Positions 28,711-37,615 of a DNA stretch of 64,000 nucleotides are shown in pieces. A program made the position numbers and the translations under genes. The number at the start of each line of letters is the position of its first letter. Position 1 is the first letter of the stretch. The stretch covers positions 182,053 through 246,052 of the forward strand of contig NZ_CDPK01000003.1 of assembly GCF_900068895.1 (NCBI RefSeq), given 5' to 3'. Source of the DNA: Erwinia sp. ErVv1 (GTDB lineage Bacteria; Pseudomonadota; Gammaproteobacteria; Enterobacterales; Enterobacteriaceae). The notes below the pieces were generated by a model. The model had not been told where the DNA came from, searched no databases, and saw only the letters and a list, made by a program, of their open reading frames with translations.

Positions 28711-29820
28711 ATGCTTAATCAACCTAAAAAGTGGCTGTCGGGCGTGGCGGCTGCCGTGCTGCTGGCCGTTTCAGCGGGTGCTGGCGCGGCCGATAAGACG
28801 CTGCACGTGTATAACTGGTCTGATTATATTTCACCCGATACGGTTCCCGGCTTTGAAAAGCAGAGCGGGATCCACGTGGTGTATGACGTTTTTGACTCTA
28901 ATGAAGTGCTGGAAGGCAAACTGATGGCGGGCAGTACCGGCTACGATGTGGTGGTGCCTTCGTCCAGCTTTCTCGCCCGTCAGCTTCAGTCCGGGGTATT
29001 TCAGCCGCTGGATAAAAGCAAGCTGCCAAACTATAACAACCTCGATCCCGATTTGCTGAAGAAGCTGGAACAGCACGATCCGGGTAATAAATTCGCCATT
29101 CCCTACCTGTGGGCGACCACGGGCATTGGTTACAACGTTGATAAGGTGAAGGCCGCGCTGGGTAAAGATGCGCCGGTTAACAGCTGGGATCTGGTGCTTA
29201 AGCCGGAAAATCTCGAAAAACTGAAAAGCTGCGGCGTCTCATTCCTGGATGCGCCGGAAGAGATTTTTGCCACCGTGCTTAACTACCTCGGTAAAGATCC
29301 TAACAGTAGCGATGCCAAAGATTACTCGGGGGCGGCAACGGATCTGCTGATGAAACTCCGGCCTAATATTCGCTACTTCCACTCGTCTCAGTATATAAAC
29401 GACCTTGCCAACGGGAATACCTGTGTGGCGATCGGCTGGGCCGGGGATGTATTGCAGGCGAAGAAACGCGCGGCTGATGCGAAAAACGGCGTCAATATTG
29501 CCTACAGTATTCCAAAAGAGGGGGCGCTGGCCTTCTTCGATACCCTGGCTATTCCTAAAGATGCTAAAAATGTCGATGAGGCCTATCAGTTCCTGAATTA
29601 TTTACTGGAACCAAAGGTCATTGCCGACATCTCCAATAAGGTGTTCTACGCTAATGGTAATAAGGCATCGCTGCCCTTTATCAGTGCGGATATCCGCAAT
29701 AATCCGGGCATCTTCCCCACGCCCGAGACGATGGCGAAACTCTTTGTGCTGAAGGTACAGGATCCGAAACTGGACCGCGTACGCACCCGCGCGTGGACGC
29801 GCGTTAAAAGCGGCAAGTAA
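28711..29820 (+). CDS. potF: Putrescine-binding periplasmic protein PotF
   Basis: Periplasmic receptor for putrescine that delivers to PotHI. It is 369 residues with a signal peptide ending near residue 27 (GAGA). It shares most of its length with E. coli PotF: LHVYNWSDYI, VYDVFDSNEVLEGKLMAGST, ATTGIGYNVDKVKA, FLDAPEEIFATVLNYLGKDP and RVRTRAWTRVKSGK. The ATG at 28711 gives the usual N-terminus; another at 28702 and a longer frame are less likely. A stem-loop follows before potG. Confidence 0.94.
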   Translation: MLNQPKKWLSGVAAAVLLAVSAGAGAADKTLHVYNWSDYISPDTVPGFEKQSGIHVVYDVFDSNEVLEGKLMAGSTGYDVVVPSSSFLARQLQSGVFQPLDKSKLPNYNNLDPDLLKKLEQHDPGNKFAIPYLWATTGIGYNVDKVKAALGKDAPVNSWDLVLKPENLEKLKSCGVSFLDAPEEIFATVLNYLGKDPNSSDAKDYSGAATDLLMKLRPNIRYFHSSQYINDLANGNTCVAIGWAGDVLQAKKRAADAKNGVNIAYSIPKEGALAFFDTLAIPKDAKNVDEAYQFLNYLLEPKVIADISNKVFYANGNKASLPFISADIRNNPGIFPTPETMAKLFVLKVQDPKLDRVRTRAWTRVKSGK

Positions 29821-29883
29821 AGGCCGCCCGGGCAACGCTCATATAACGCGGCAGATAACCGCCGCCAGCGTAAAGCTCACACC

Positions 29884-29907
29884 GCAGAGGCGTTAAATAG
29901 CCTCTGC
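29884..29907 (+). other. Intercistronic stem-loop potF-potG
   Basis: A perfect 8-bp stem GCAGAGGC/GCCTCTGC with an 8-base loop sits between the binding-protein gene and the rest of the operon. A pyrimidine-rich run follows, not a clean T-run. It likely gives partial termination or protects potF message. Confidence 0.5.
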
Positions 29908-29964
29908 CCTCTCTTTCATACGGCGTACTGGCCGTAATCCTCAGAGTGCCGGAGAGTTAAGTTA

Positions 29965-31098
29965 GTGAATGAGGCTATTGTCCGTCCGCAACCTAAAGCA
30001 GCCAGGGCCCTGACCCCGCTGCTTGAGATCCGCAACCTGACTAAATCTTTCGATGGGCAACACGCGGTAGATGATGTCAATCTGACCATTTATAAAGGCG
30101 AAATTTTTGCACTGCTCGGCCCGTCTGGCTGCGGGAAATCAACGCTGCTGCGGATGCTGGCGGGCTTTGAACCGCCGACCTCCGGCCAGATTGTGCTGGA
30201 CGGGCAGGATCTTTCACACGTACCGCCCTATCAGCGGCCGGTTAATATGATGTTTCAGTCCTATGCGCTTTTTCCGCATATGACCGTTGAGCAGAACATT
30301 GCCTTCGGCCTGAAGCAGGACCGCCTGCCGAAAGAGGAAATTGCCAGCCGGGTGGCAGAGATGCTGGCGCTGGTGCATATGCAGGAGTACCGCAGCCGCA
30401 AGCCGCACCAGCTCTCAGGTGGACAGCGTCAGCGGGTCGCACTGGCCCGCAGCCTGGCTAAGCGGCCTAAGCTGCTGCTGCTGGATGAGCCAATGGGGGC
30501 GCTGGATAAAAAGCTGCGCGACCGTATGCAGCTTGAAGTGGTTGATATCCTTGAGCGCGTGGGCGCCACCTGCGTAATGGTCACCCACGATCAGGAAGAG
30601 GCGATGACCATGGCCGGACGCATCGCGATTATGAATCGCGGCAAGTTTGTGCAGATTGGTGAGCCGGAAGAGATTTATGAGCACCCGACCACGCGCTTCA
30701 GCGCCGGATTTATTGGCACGGTGAATCTGTTTGAGGGCCTGCTCCGCGAGCGCCAGCCCGATGGTCTGCTGATCGATTGTCCGGGACTGCTTTCACCGTT
30801 AAAAGTCAGCACTGATGCTTCGGTGGTGGATGGCGTGCCGGTTCACGTTGCGCTTCGCCCGGAAAAAGTGATGCTGTGCGATGAGATCCCTGCTGAGCAG
30901 AGCAATGTGGCAGTGGGGGAGGTGGTACACATCGCCTACCTTGGCGATCTCTCGGTCTATCACGTCAGATTGCGCAGTGGCCAGACCGTCATTGCCCAGC
31001 TACAGAATGCCCATCGCTTCCGCCAGGACGTTCCAACCTGGGGCGATGAAGTGCGTCTCCGCTGGGATGCCGACAGCTGCGTCGTACTGACGGTATAG
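29965..31098 (+). CDS. potG: Putrescine importer ATPase PotG
   Basis: ATP-binding subunit of the putrescine importer, 377 residues. Walker A is GPSGCGKST near residue 53, the signature is LSGGQRQR, Walker B is LLLLDEP, and the switch His is in VTHDQEEA. A C-terminal TOBE domain (from about 290) carries HVALRPEKV. The start is GTG at 29965, giving MNEAIVRPQ, the same type of start as in E. coli. The stop lies 8 bases before potH. Confidence 0.95.
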   Translation: MNEAIVRPQPKAARALTPLLEIRNLTKSFDGQHAVDDVNLTIYKGEIFALLGPSGCGKSTLLRMLAGFEPPTSGQIVLDGQDLSHVPPYQRPVNMMFQSYALFPHMTVEQNIAFGLKQDRLPKEEIASRVAEMLALVHMQEYRSRKPHQLSGGQRQRVALARSLAKRPKLLLLDEPMGALDKKLRDRMQLEVVDILERVGATCVMVTHDQEEAMTMAGRIAIMNRGKFVQIGEPEEIYEHPTTRFSAGFIGTVNLFEGLLRERQPDGLLIDCPGLLSPLKVSTDASVVDGVPVHVALRPEKVMLCDEIPAEQSNVAVGEVVHIAYLGDLSVYHVRLRSGQTVIAQLQNAHRFRQDVPTWGDEVRLRWDADSCVVLTV

Positions 31099-31106
31099 GG
31101 GGCACG

Positions 31107-32060
31107 ATGGCTGAACCTGAGATGAAACACGCCGCCCGTCCGCAGGGCCGCTTCGGCATTATCGTTGATCGCCTACAGAGGCGGCAGGGGCGACGGCTGG
31201 TAATTGCCCTGCCGTGGCTCTGGCTGGTGCTGCTGTTCCTGCTGCCCTTCCTGATTGTGCTTAAAATTAGCTTTGCCGATATCGCCCGCGCGATCCCGCC
31301 CTATACCGATCTGGTCACCTGGGCAGACGGCCAGCTCCAGATGGTGCTGAACGTTGGCAATTATCTGACCCTGACTGACGATCCACTGTATGTGGATGCT
31401 TATCTACACTCATTGCAGGTGGCGGCGGTGTCGACGATTATCTGCCTGCTGATCGGTTATCCGCTGGCGTGGGCTGTCGCACATAGCGCACCTGGCACCC
31501 GTAATATTCTGCTGCTGCTGATTATCCTGCCCTCCTGGACCTCGTTTCTGGTACGGGTATATGCCTGGATGGGCATTCTGAATAATAATGGCATTCTTAA
31601 TCGTTTTCTTATGTGGACAGGTATTATCGATCATCCGCTGGCCATTCTTTACACCAACCTCGCAGTCTACATTGGCATTGTTTACTGCTACCTGCCGTTT
31701 ATGGTGCTGCCGCTGTACACCGCGCTAACGCGTATCGACTATTCGCTGGTGGAAGCTTCCCTGGATCTGGGCGCCCGCCCGCTGAAAACCTTCTTCCAGG
31801 TGATTGTGCCGCTGACGAAGGGCGGCATTATTGCCGGATCGATGCTGGTATTTATTCCCGCCGTTGGCGAGTATGTGATACCCGAACTGCTGGGCGGCCC
31901 TGACAGCATAATGATTGGGCGCGTGCTCTGGCAGGAGTTTTTCAACAATCGCGACTGGCCGGTCGCCTCCGCGCTGGCGGTGATTATTCTGCTGATCCTC
32001 ATCCTGCCTATCATCTGGTTTCACAAGCATCAGAATAAAGAGATGGGGGAAAAGGGATGA
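31107..32060 (+). CDS. potH: Putrescine importer permease PotH
   Basis: Inner-membrane permease, 317 residues, six helices plus a cytosolic N-terminal tail. The binding-protein-dependent EAA loop is near residue 215 (SLVEASLDLGARPLKTF). It resembles PotB/PotH throughout. The stop overlaps the potI start by 4 bases (ATGA), so the two channel subunits are translationally coupled. Confidence 0.95.
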   Translation: MAEPEMKHAARPQGRFGIIVDRLQRRQGRRLVIALPWLWLVLLFLLPFLIVLKISFADIARAIPPYTDLVTWADGQLQMVLNVGNYLTLTDDPLYVDAYLHSLQVAAVSTIICLLIGYPLAWAVAHSAPGTRNILLLLIILPSWTSFLVRVYAWMGILNNNGILNRFLMWTGIIDHPLAILYTNLAVYIGIVYCYLPFMVLPLYTALTRIDYSLVEASLDLGARPLKTFFQVIVPLTKGGIIAGSMLVFIPAVGEYVIPELLGGPDSIMIGRVLWQEFFNNRDWPVASALAVIILLILILPIIWFHKHQNKEMGEKG

Positions 32061-32902
32061 GCAGCCTGCCAACAATCCGCTCGCCGTGGCGTACCGCGAT
32101 CCTGATAGTGGGCTTTTTTTTCCTGTATGCGCCGATGGCACTGCTGGTCTTCTATTCGTTTAATTCATCGCAGCTTGCCGCCTGGGAGAGTTTCTCGCTG
32201 CACTGGTATCAGGTTCTGTTTCACGATGACGCGATGATCGATGCCGTGGCGCTAAGCCTGAGCATTGCCGCGCTGGCGGCGACGGCGGCGCTGCTGTTAG
32301 GCACCCTTGCTGCCGTGGTCATCGTGCGCTTTGGCCGCTTTAAAGGGTCTACCGGCTTCGCCTTTATGCTTACTGCACCGCTGGTGATGCCGGATGTGAT
32401 AACCGGCCTGTCGCTGCTGTTGCTCTTCGTGGCAATGGGACATGCCATTGGCTGGCCCGCCGACCGCGGGATGCTGACCATCTGGCTGGCCCATGTGACC
32501 TTTTGTACGGCCTATGTGGCGGTAGTGATTAATGCCCGCCTGCGCGAGCTGGATCGCTCGATTGAGGAGGCCGCGATGGACCTGGGCGCTGCGCCGCTTA
32601 AGGTTTTCTTTGTGATAACGCTGCCCATGATTGCGCCAGCGATGGTAACCGGCTGGCTGCTGGCGTTTACGCTGTCGCTGGACGATTTGGTGATCGCCAG
32701 CTTTGTCACCGGACCAGGGGCGACCACGCTGCCGATGCAAATTTTTGCCACCGTGCGCCGGGGCGTGAATCCGGAAATTAATGCGCTGGCGTCGCTGATC
32801 CTGTTTGTCGTCGGCATCGTCGGTTTTATCGCCTGGCGATTTATGGCGTACGAAGAGAAGCAGCGGCTGAGGGATATTCAGCGGGCGCGCAGGGGCGGGT
32901 AA
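32057..32902 (+). CDS. potI: Putrescine importer permease PotI
   Basis: Partner permease, 281 residues, six helices, with an EAA loop near residue 170 (SIEEAAMDLGAAPLKVF). It is the last gene of potFGHI. The E. coli downstream genes ybjO and rlmC are not found; the convergent artJ-like gene ends 50 bases further on. Confidence 0.95.
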   Translation: MSSLPTIRSPWRTAILIVGFFFLYAPMALLVFYSFNSSQLAAWESFSLHWYQVLFHDDAMIDAVALSLSIAALAATAALLLGTLAAVVIVRFGRFKGSTGFAFMLTAPLVMPDVITGLSLLLLFVAMGHAIGWPADRGMLTIWLAHVTFCTAYVAVVINARLRELDRSIEEAAMDLGAAPLKVFFVITLPMIAPAMVTGWLLAFTLSLDDLVIASFVTGPGATTLPMQIFATVRRGVNPEINALASLILFVVGIVGFIAWRFMAYEEKQRLRDIQRARRGG

Positions 32903-32952
32903 GTGCAGGTACGGGTAAACGTAGGGACGGGTAAACTGTAGGAGGGCCGCTG

Positions 32953-33696
32953 CTACTCCTGCTGCGCGGGCTCAAACCAGTGCAGCGCCAGCCGGCGTAC
33001 GGTACCGTCCCCGGTCAGGCTCTGGAGGGCCTGATTCAGGGCGTTTAGCAGTTCGTCATCCCCTTTGCGCACTGCGATGCCCATCCCGTTATCGAAGTAG
33101 CGACTGTCGGAAATCTCCCCTCCCACCGTCGCCAGCTGCGGATGCACTTTCAGCATGCTTCTAATCACTACCGTATCGCCGATGATCCCATCCAGCCGAT
33201 GCTTACTGATATCCAGCAGAGCATTCTGGTAGCTATCGTAGGTCACCGCAATAATCTCAGGCCATCTGTCCCGCAGGTAGGCCTGCTGCGTGGAGAGATT
33301 GCGTACCCCCACGCGTTTGCCTTTGAGCTGGGCAATTTGCCAGAAGCGTCCTTTTGGCACGACCATCAGGCTTGAGTTACCTATATAGGGCTGGGTAAAG
33401 TCAACCTCGTTCTGGCGCTCATCGGTTATATCCATACCGGAGATAATGGCATCATCGTGATGATATTTAAGAGAAGGCAGCAGGCGGTCAAAGGTATTAT
33501 TGGTAAAGAGGCAGCTTCTCTTCAGGCGCTGACAAAGCGCGTTTGCCAGATCGATATCAAATCCCACCAGCTGATTACGGTCGTTCAGATACTCAAAAGG
33601 AGGGTTGTTACCGGAAGTCGCGAAGCGCAGAGAAGACCCGGCTTCTGCCTGGATGCTGAGACAGGCAAGCACCAGGGCCAGAGCGATTTTAAGCAT
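32953..33696 (-). CDS. artJ: Arginine-type periplasmic binding protein (ArtJ position)
   Basis: Family-3 solute-binding protein of 247 residues with a signal peptide ending at AEA near 19. It has PPFEYLNDRNQLVGFDIDLANALC, FDRLLPSLKYHHDDAIISGMDIT and the DGIIGDTVVI segment. It is about as close to ArtI as paralogues usually are, and sits where E. coli has artJ, which binds arginine. Some residues differ (for example NNP for the usual YPP near the start), so another basic ligand is possible. It is separated from artM by a hairpin. Confidence 0.82.
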   Translation of the reverse strand: MLKIALALVLACLSIQAEAGSSLRFATSGNNPPFEYLNDRNQLVGFDIDLANALCQRLKRSCLFTNNTFDRLLPSLKYHHDDAIISGMDITDERQNEVDFTQPYIGNSSLMVVPKGRFWQIAQLKGKRVGVRNLSTQQAYLRDRWPEIIAVTYDSYQNALLDISKHRLDGIIGDTVVIRSMLKVHPQLATVGGEISDSRYFDNGMGIAVRKGDDELLNALNQALQSLTGDGTVRRLALHWFEPAQQE

Positions 33697-33796
33697 GGGG
33701 TAACGGTCCTTGCGTTATTTCAGCGACCCAGTATGCCGCAGGCGGAAAGGGAGCTATCCCAGGATTAGCCCACAAAGAAGGGCTTTTACCCGACGA

Positions 33797-33820
33797 TTCC
33801 CGGTGGCTACCCACCGGGAA
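33797..33820 (-). other. Stem-loop downstream of artM
   Basis: A perfect 10-bp stem TTCCCGGTGG/CCACCGGGAA with a 4-base loop starts 3 bases after the artM stop. No T-run follows at once, so it may protect the transcript end rather than terminate by itself. Confidence 0.5.
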
Positions 33821-33822
33821 GG

Positions 33823-34491
33823 TTAGTTACGGCGTTCAAAGGCCAGCGCGCGATGCTCGATAAACCGCATAAGCAGCGTCAGCAGGCCATTGACACACAG
33901 ATAAATCAGGCCCGCTGCGGCAAACACAGTGACGTCATAGGTGCGACCATACAACAGCTGACCCTGGCCCATGACCTCCATCAGCGTAATGGTATAAGCC
34001 AGTGACGTCCCTTTGAATACCAGCACCACCTCGTTTGACCAGGAGGAGAGGGCGCGTTTCAATGCATACGGCAGCAAAATACGCAGCGTATTTTTGCGAT
34101 CCATTCCCAGCGCCGCGCAGGATTGCCACTGACCGGCGGGAATAGCGCGTACGGCACCATAAAACAGCTGGGTGGTGTAGGCCGCACTGTTGAGAGAGAG
34201 TGCCAGCAGGGCGCAAAGCCAGGGCTGGGACAGAAAATGCCATAGCCAGGGGATTGACTGGAGTGACGGGAACTGACCGGGGCCGTAGTAGATCAAAAAG
34301 ATCTGCACCAGCAGCGGTGTACCGGTAAAGAGAGTGATATAGCCGCGCACCAGCACGCTTAGCACCGGTGTTTTAAGCGCAAGCACCACCGTAAACAGCA
34401 GGGCTAAAAGCAGCGCCAGCGCCAGCGAGGCGGCGGTTAGCGTCAGGCTGGTATGCAGTCCTTTCAGCAGGTCAGGCAGATAGCTCATCAT
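33823..34491 (-). CDS. artM: Arginine importer permease ArtM
   Basis: Inner-membrane permease of the His/Glu/Arg type, 222 residues, about five helices. It has LFTGTPLLVQIFLIYYG and the EAA-like loop GQWQSCAALGMDRKNTLRIL. It overlaps artQ by the ATGA arrangement and closes the artPIQM operon. Confidence 0.94.
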   Translation of the reverse strand: MMSYLPDLLKGLHTSLTLTAASLALALLLALLFTVVLALKTPVLSVLVRGYITLFTGTPLLVQIFLIYYGPGQFPSLQSIPWLWHFLSQPWLCALLALSLNSAAYTTQLFYGAVRAIPAGQWQSCAALGMDRKNTLRILLPYALKRALSSWSNEVVLVFKGTSLAYTITLMEVMGQGQLLYGRTYDVTVFAAAGLIYLCVNGLLTLLMRFIEHRALAFERRN

Positions 34492-35207
34492 CAGATATTC
34501 TCCTGCTCAAAACGCGTGGCGCGCGCATCAAGGCGTTTCAATACCTGCTGACTCAGCAGGGTCACCACCAGATAAATTGCTGCGGCAACCAGATACCAGG
34601 TAAAAGGCTGCTGCGTGCGGGCTGCAATACTTTTGGTCTGCAACATAATGTCATTGACGCTTATCAGCGAAACCAGCGCAGTATCCTTCAGCAGCACCAG
34701 CCACTGATTGCCCAGGCCCGGCAGCGCATGTCGCCACATTTGCGGCAGGATCAGCCGGAAAAAAATCGCCGCTCTTTTCATGCCCAGCGCCTGACCCGAC
34801 TCCCACTGCCCCAGCGGTACCGCTTTCAGCGCGCCGCGCAGGGTCTGCGAGGCATAAGAGGCGTAGAGCAGGGAAAGCGCAATGACCCCGCAGAGAAACG
34901 GACTGACGTTGAAATTCTCAATCTGCACCTGGACGGGCAGCCTGAAGAAGCCAAAATTGAGCGTAAAGCCGTCCGACAGCGTCAGCAGCAGCTGGGAAGC
35001 ACCGAAATAGACAAACAGCACGACCAGAATCTCTGGCAGGCCACGAAACAGGGTCATCAGCCCCGTGCCGATCCAGGCGAAAGGACGCCAGCGAACCGAT
35101 TCCCAGGCAGCAAATAGCATCGCCAGTATCAGACCGAGGATCAGCGCAGAAACAGCAAGGCCGACGGTCATACCGGCGGCGCTTGCGAGAGGATAGAGTT
35201 CGCTCAT
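34491..35207 (-). CDS. artQ: Arginine importer permease ArtQ
   Basis: Partner of ArtM, 238 residues, five helices, with [18 protein letters not shown] and the loop [20 protein letters not shown]. It starts 7 bases after artI ends and overlaps the artM start by 3 bases. Confidence 0.94.
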   Translation of the reverse strand: MSELYPLASAAGMTVGLAVSALILGLILAMLFAAWESVRWRPFAWIGTGLMTLFRGLPEILVVLFVYFGASQLLLTLSDGFTLNFGFFRLPVQVQIENFNVSPFLCGVIALSLLYASYASQTLRGALKAVPLGQWESGQALGMKRAAIFFRLILPQMWRHALPGLGNQWLVLLKDTALVSLISVNDIMLQTKSIAARTQQPFTWYLVAAAIYLVVTLLSQQVLKRLDARATRFEQENI

Positions 35208-35214
35208 TCAGGAA

Positions 35215-35946
35215 TTACTGCTGGAACCATTTGCTGTAGATCGTCTTGAAGGTACCGTCGGCTTTGATTTTCTCGAGCGCGGCGTTGAATTTACCCTGTA
35301 AGTCGGTATTTCCCTGGCGCACGGCAATGCCGAGACCCGTGCCGAAATAGGCTTTATCGGTAACCTTATCGCCGACCGAAGCCAGAATGGCATTCTGCTT
35401 CAGCCACTCATTTACCACGGCGGTATCACCGAATACCGCATCAATGCGACCGTTTTTCAGGTCGAGAACGGCATTCTGGTAGCTGTCGTAAGGAACGGTG
35501 GTGACGCCGCTCATTTTATCCGCCAGATAGCGCTGATGGGTGGTGCCATTCTGTACGCCAACGCGCTTGCCTTTCAGGGCTTCGACGGAAGCCACTTTGC
35601 CTTTCTGCGCAATAAACAGCGCAGAATTATCGTAATAGGGCTTAGTGAACAGCACCTGCTTTTCGCGCTCGGCGGTGATGTCCATCCCGGCCATTACGGC
35701 ATCAAAACGGCGAAATTTGAGGCTTGGGATCAGGCTGTCAAAAGCCTGATTGGTAAAGGTGCAGGTCGCGTTCATTTCGCGGCAGAGTGCATTTGCCAGA
35801 TCGACGTCAAATCCCTGGATCTTGTTATCAGAGTCGACAAATTCAAACGGAGGATAGGACGCCTCAGTGGCAAAACGAATAGTTTCTGCGGCGGTAGCAC
35901 TCAGGCTTAAACCCGCTAACAGCGCGGCAAGTACGATTTTTTTCAT
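35215..35946 (-). CDS. artI: Arginine-binding periplasmic protein ArtI
   Basis: Family-3 binding protein, 243 residues, with a clear signal peptide ending at ATAA near residue 19. Motifs are RFATEASYPPFEFVD, IQGFDVDLANALCREM, AVMAGMDITAEREKQV and VFGDTAVV. ATG at 35946 is preceded by AGGAC. It is the second gene of artPIQM. Confidence 0.94.
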   Translation of the reverse strand: MKKIVLAALLAGLSLSATAAETIRFATEASYPPFEFVDSDNKIQGFDVDLANALCREMNATCTFTNQAFDSLIPSLKFRRFDAVMAGMDITAEREKQVLFTKPYYDNSALFIAQKGKVASVEALKGKRVGVQNGTTHQRYLADKMSGVTTVPYDSYQNAVLDLKNGRIDAVFGDTAVVNEWLKQNAILASVGDKVTDKAYFGTGLGIAVRQGNTDLQGKFNAALEKIKADGTFKTIYSKWFQQ

Positions 35947-35960
35947 TATGATGTCCTGCA

Positions 35961-36689
35961 TTAATGCGAGAGATAGTGGGCAAACTCATCGGTCTGCGGC
36001 TGTGAAAAACGATTGGCATCACCCTGTTCAACAATAAAACCATTTTCCATATAGACCACGCGGGTGGCGGTTTTACGGGCAACTTCAACCTCATGGGTCA
36101 CAATCACCTGAGTGATCCGGGTCTGGGCCAGCTCCTGAATGATGGAGACAATTTGCGCGGTAATTTCAGGATCCAGCGCGGCGGTCGGCTCGTCGAACAG
36201 CAGCACGGCTGGCTCCATCATCAGCGCCCGGGCAATGGCTACGCGCTGCTGCTGGCCGCCAGAGAGGTGCAGCGGGAAGCGATCGGCAAATTTTGTCAGG
36301 CGCAGGCGCTCAAGCAGCTTATCCGCCCGGGCTCGCGCTGCGTCTTTACCCAGCCCCAGCACGCGGCAGGGGGCTTCAGTCAGGTTCTGCATCACCGTCA
36401 GATGCGGCCACAGATTATATTGCTGGAATACCATTCCCACATTCTGACGCAGCTCGCGGATAGCATTCTCAGACGGGGGTTTACTGAAGTCGAAGTGATT
36501 ACCGGCAATGCTCAGGGTGCCGGAACGGGGCATCTCCAGCAGGTTAAGCACGCGCAGCAGGGAGCTCTTACCGGCACCGCTTGGACCCAGCAAAACCAGC
36601 GTCTCGCCCTCGGGGCAGGTGAGCTGAATATCGAACAGTGCCTGGTGGGCACCGTAAAAGCAGTTAATTCCGTTAAGTTGAATACTCAT
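35961..36689 (-). CDS. artP: Arginine importer ATPase ArtP
   Basis: ATP-binding subunit, 242 residues: [20 protein letters not shown], Walker [10 protein letters not shown] near residue 35, signature LSGGQQQR, Walker B VLLFDEP and switch His in VTHEVEVA. The start at 36689 gives the family N-terminus; the frame is open up to 36776 but without support. It is the first gene of artPIQM, and an ArgR-like box lies just upstream. Confidence 0.94.
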   Translation of the reverse strand: MSIQLNGINCFYGAHQALFDIQLTCPEGETLVLLGPSGAGKSSLLRVLNLLEMPRSGTLSIAGNHFDFSKPPSENAIRELRQNVGMVFQQYNLWPHLTVMQNLTEAPCRVLGLGKDAARARADKLLERLRLTKFADRFPLHLSGGQQQRVAIARALMMEPAVLLFDEPTAALDPEITAQIVSIIQELAQTRITQVIVTHEVEVARKTATRVVYMENGFIVEQGDANRFSQPQTDEFAHYLSH

Positions 36690-36697
36690 GCGCAATA

Positions 36698-36715
36698 AGT
36701 GAATAGCAATTGATT
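36698..36715. promoter_or_regulatory. Possible ArgR box upstream of artP
   Basis: TGAATAGCAATTGA (36700-36713) differs at one base from the ArgR half-site pattern TGAAT-N4-ATTCA. It lies 11-24 bases upstream of the artP start. Arginine repression of art genes is known in E. coli. A second box at the usual 21-base spacing is not evident, which lowers confidence. Confidence 0.4.
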
Positions 36716-36944
36716 CTGCGAATCTTAACGTTGACGGCATAGTTATGCAATCATTGTGCAGATATAGAGTTAACATCCGCTATAAAAGGGCAGTCATTTA
36801 GAGCGAATGCCCAGGCAACGGATGTGGGACGGCAGGGAACAGGAACCGTCGACTGGCGGGTGCAGACAGGGAAATGGGAACACTATGCTGATGGATGAAC
36901 AGGTCAGTAATACCCATGCCGCCAGGCGGCGGCATGGAGCAGAA

Positions 36945-37487
36945 CTATTTCAGCAGTCGCTGGCTTAATGATCCACCGTCCAGGTGGGGAGCCTGACTGG
37001 TATAGCGAATATCATCAACCGCCCAGCAGGTGCCTTCACGCACCATCAGCACTTCATCCTGCCATTCCACCGGCTTGCTACCGTTGCGGCTAAGTGAGAC
37101 GCGCAGCGGAATATTACGTGCATCAGTATTCGGAATGGTTGAGGCATCAGCCACGCTGGCTGAATCCGGTCCGGCTGGCAGACTGGAGAAGATATCTCCC
37201 TGCATCAGGGCGGGATCCCTGCCGTTTTCACCACTGGCTTTCAGCAGCGTCTGATACAGCTTGTCACTGAGATAGGGGCGATATTTTGCCAACAGCTGGG
37301 CATCAGGTAAGCCCTGGGTTGGCTGCCCGGTGCGCAGGTCATAGAATTTCTGCGCTACGGTATCCGGGCCACCATCAACGCAGGGACTCATCCGGGTTCC
37401 GATATCCTTGTACGCCGGTTGTACCGTGGTACAGGCACTCAGCAGCAGCGCCAGCGGAGCCAAAACGGCGATCGCCTGGTATTTCAT
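36945..37487 (-). CDS. ybjP: Lipoprotein YbjP
   Basis: A 180-residue predicted lipoprotein with lipobox LLSAC (Cys19). It contains a DUF3828-like region (YDLRTGQPTQGLPDAQLLAKYRPYLSDKLYQTL) and the end EVLMVREGTCWAVDDIRY. The function is not established. It is divergent from amiD, with a tandemly duplicated 24-bp element between them. Confidence 0.9.
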   Translation of the reverse strand: MKYQAIAVLAPLALLLSACTTVQPAYKDIGTRMSPCVDGGPDTVAQKFYDLRTGQPTQGLPDAQLLAKYRPYLSDKLYQTLLKASGENGRDPALMQGDIFSSLPAGPDSASVADASTIPNTDARNIPLRVSLSRNGSKPVEWQDEVLMVREGTCWAVDDIRYTSQAPHLDGGSLSQRLLK

Positions 37488-37516
37488 CTTATTTTCCTTA
37501 TTGTTTCGGGATGATG

Positions 37517-37564
37517 TTGTTTTAGCATAAAGTAATGACGTTGTTTTAGCATAAAGTATAGACG
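37517..37564. repeat. 24-bp tandem duplication in the ybjP-amiD promoter region
   Basis: TTGTTTTAGCATAAAGTAAT plus GACG (37517-37540) is repeated immediately (37541-37564) with two changed bases. It lies in the 128-base gap between divergent starts and may duplicate a promoter element or protein site. Confidence 0.8.
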
Positions 37565-37615
37565 CTTACGAAGCCGCTGGGTTACCGCCGGAATCAACAT
37601 CCAAAGGTAGGGAAA

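Noticed and set aside
36716-36735. Second ArgR box next to the one upstream of artP
   Set aside because: Centre spacing would be 19 instead of 21 bases and the right half-site does not match.
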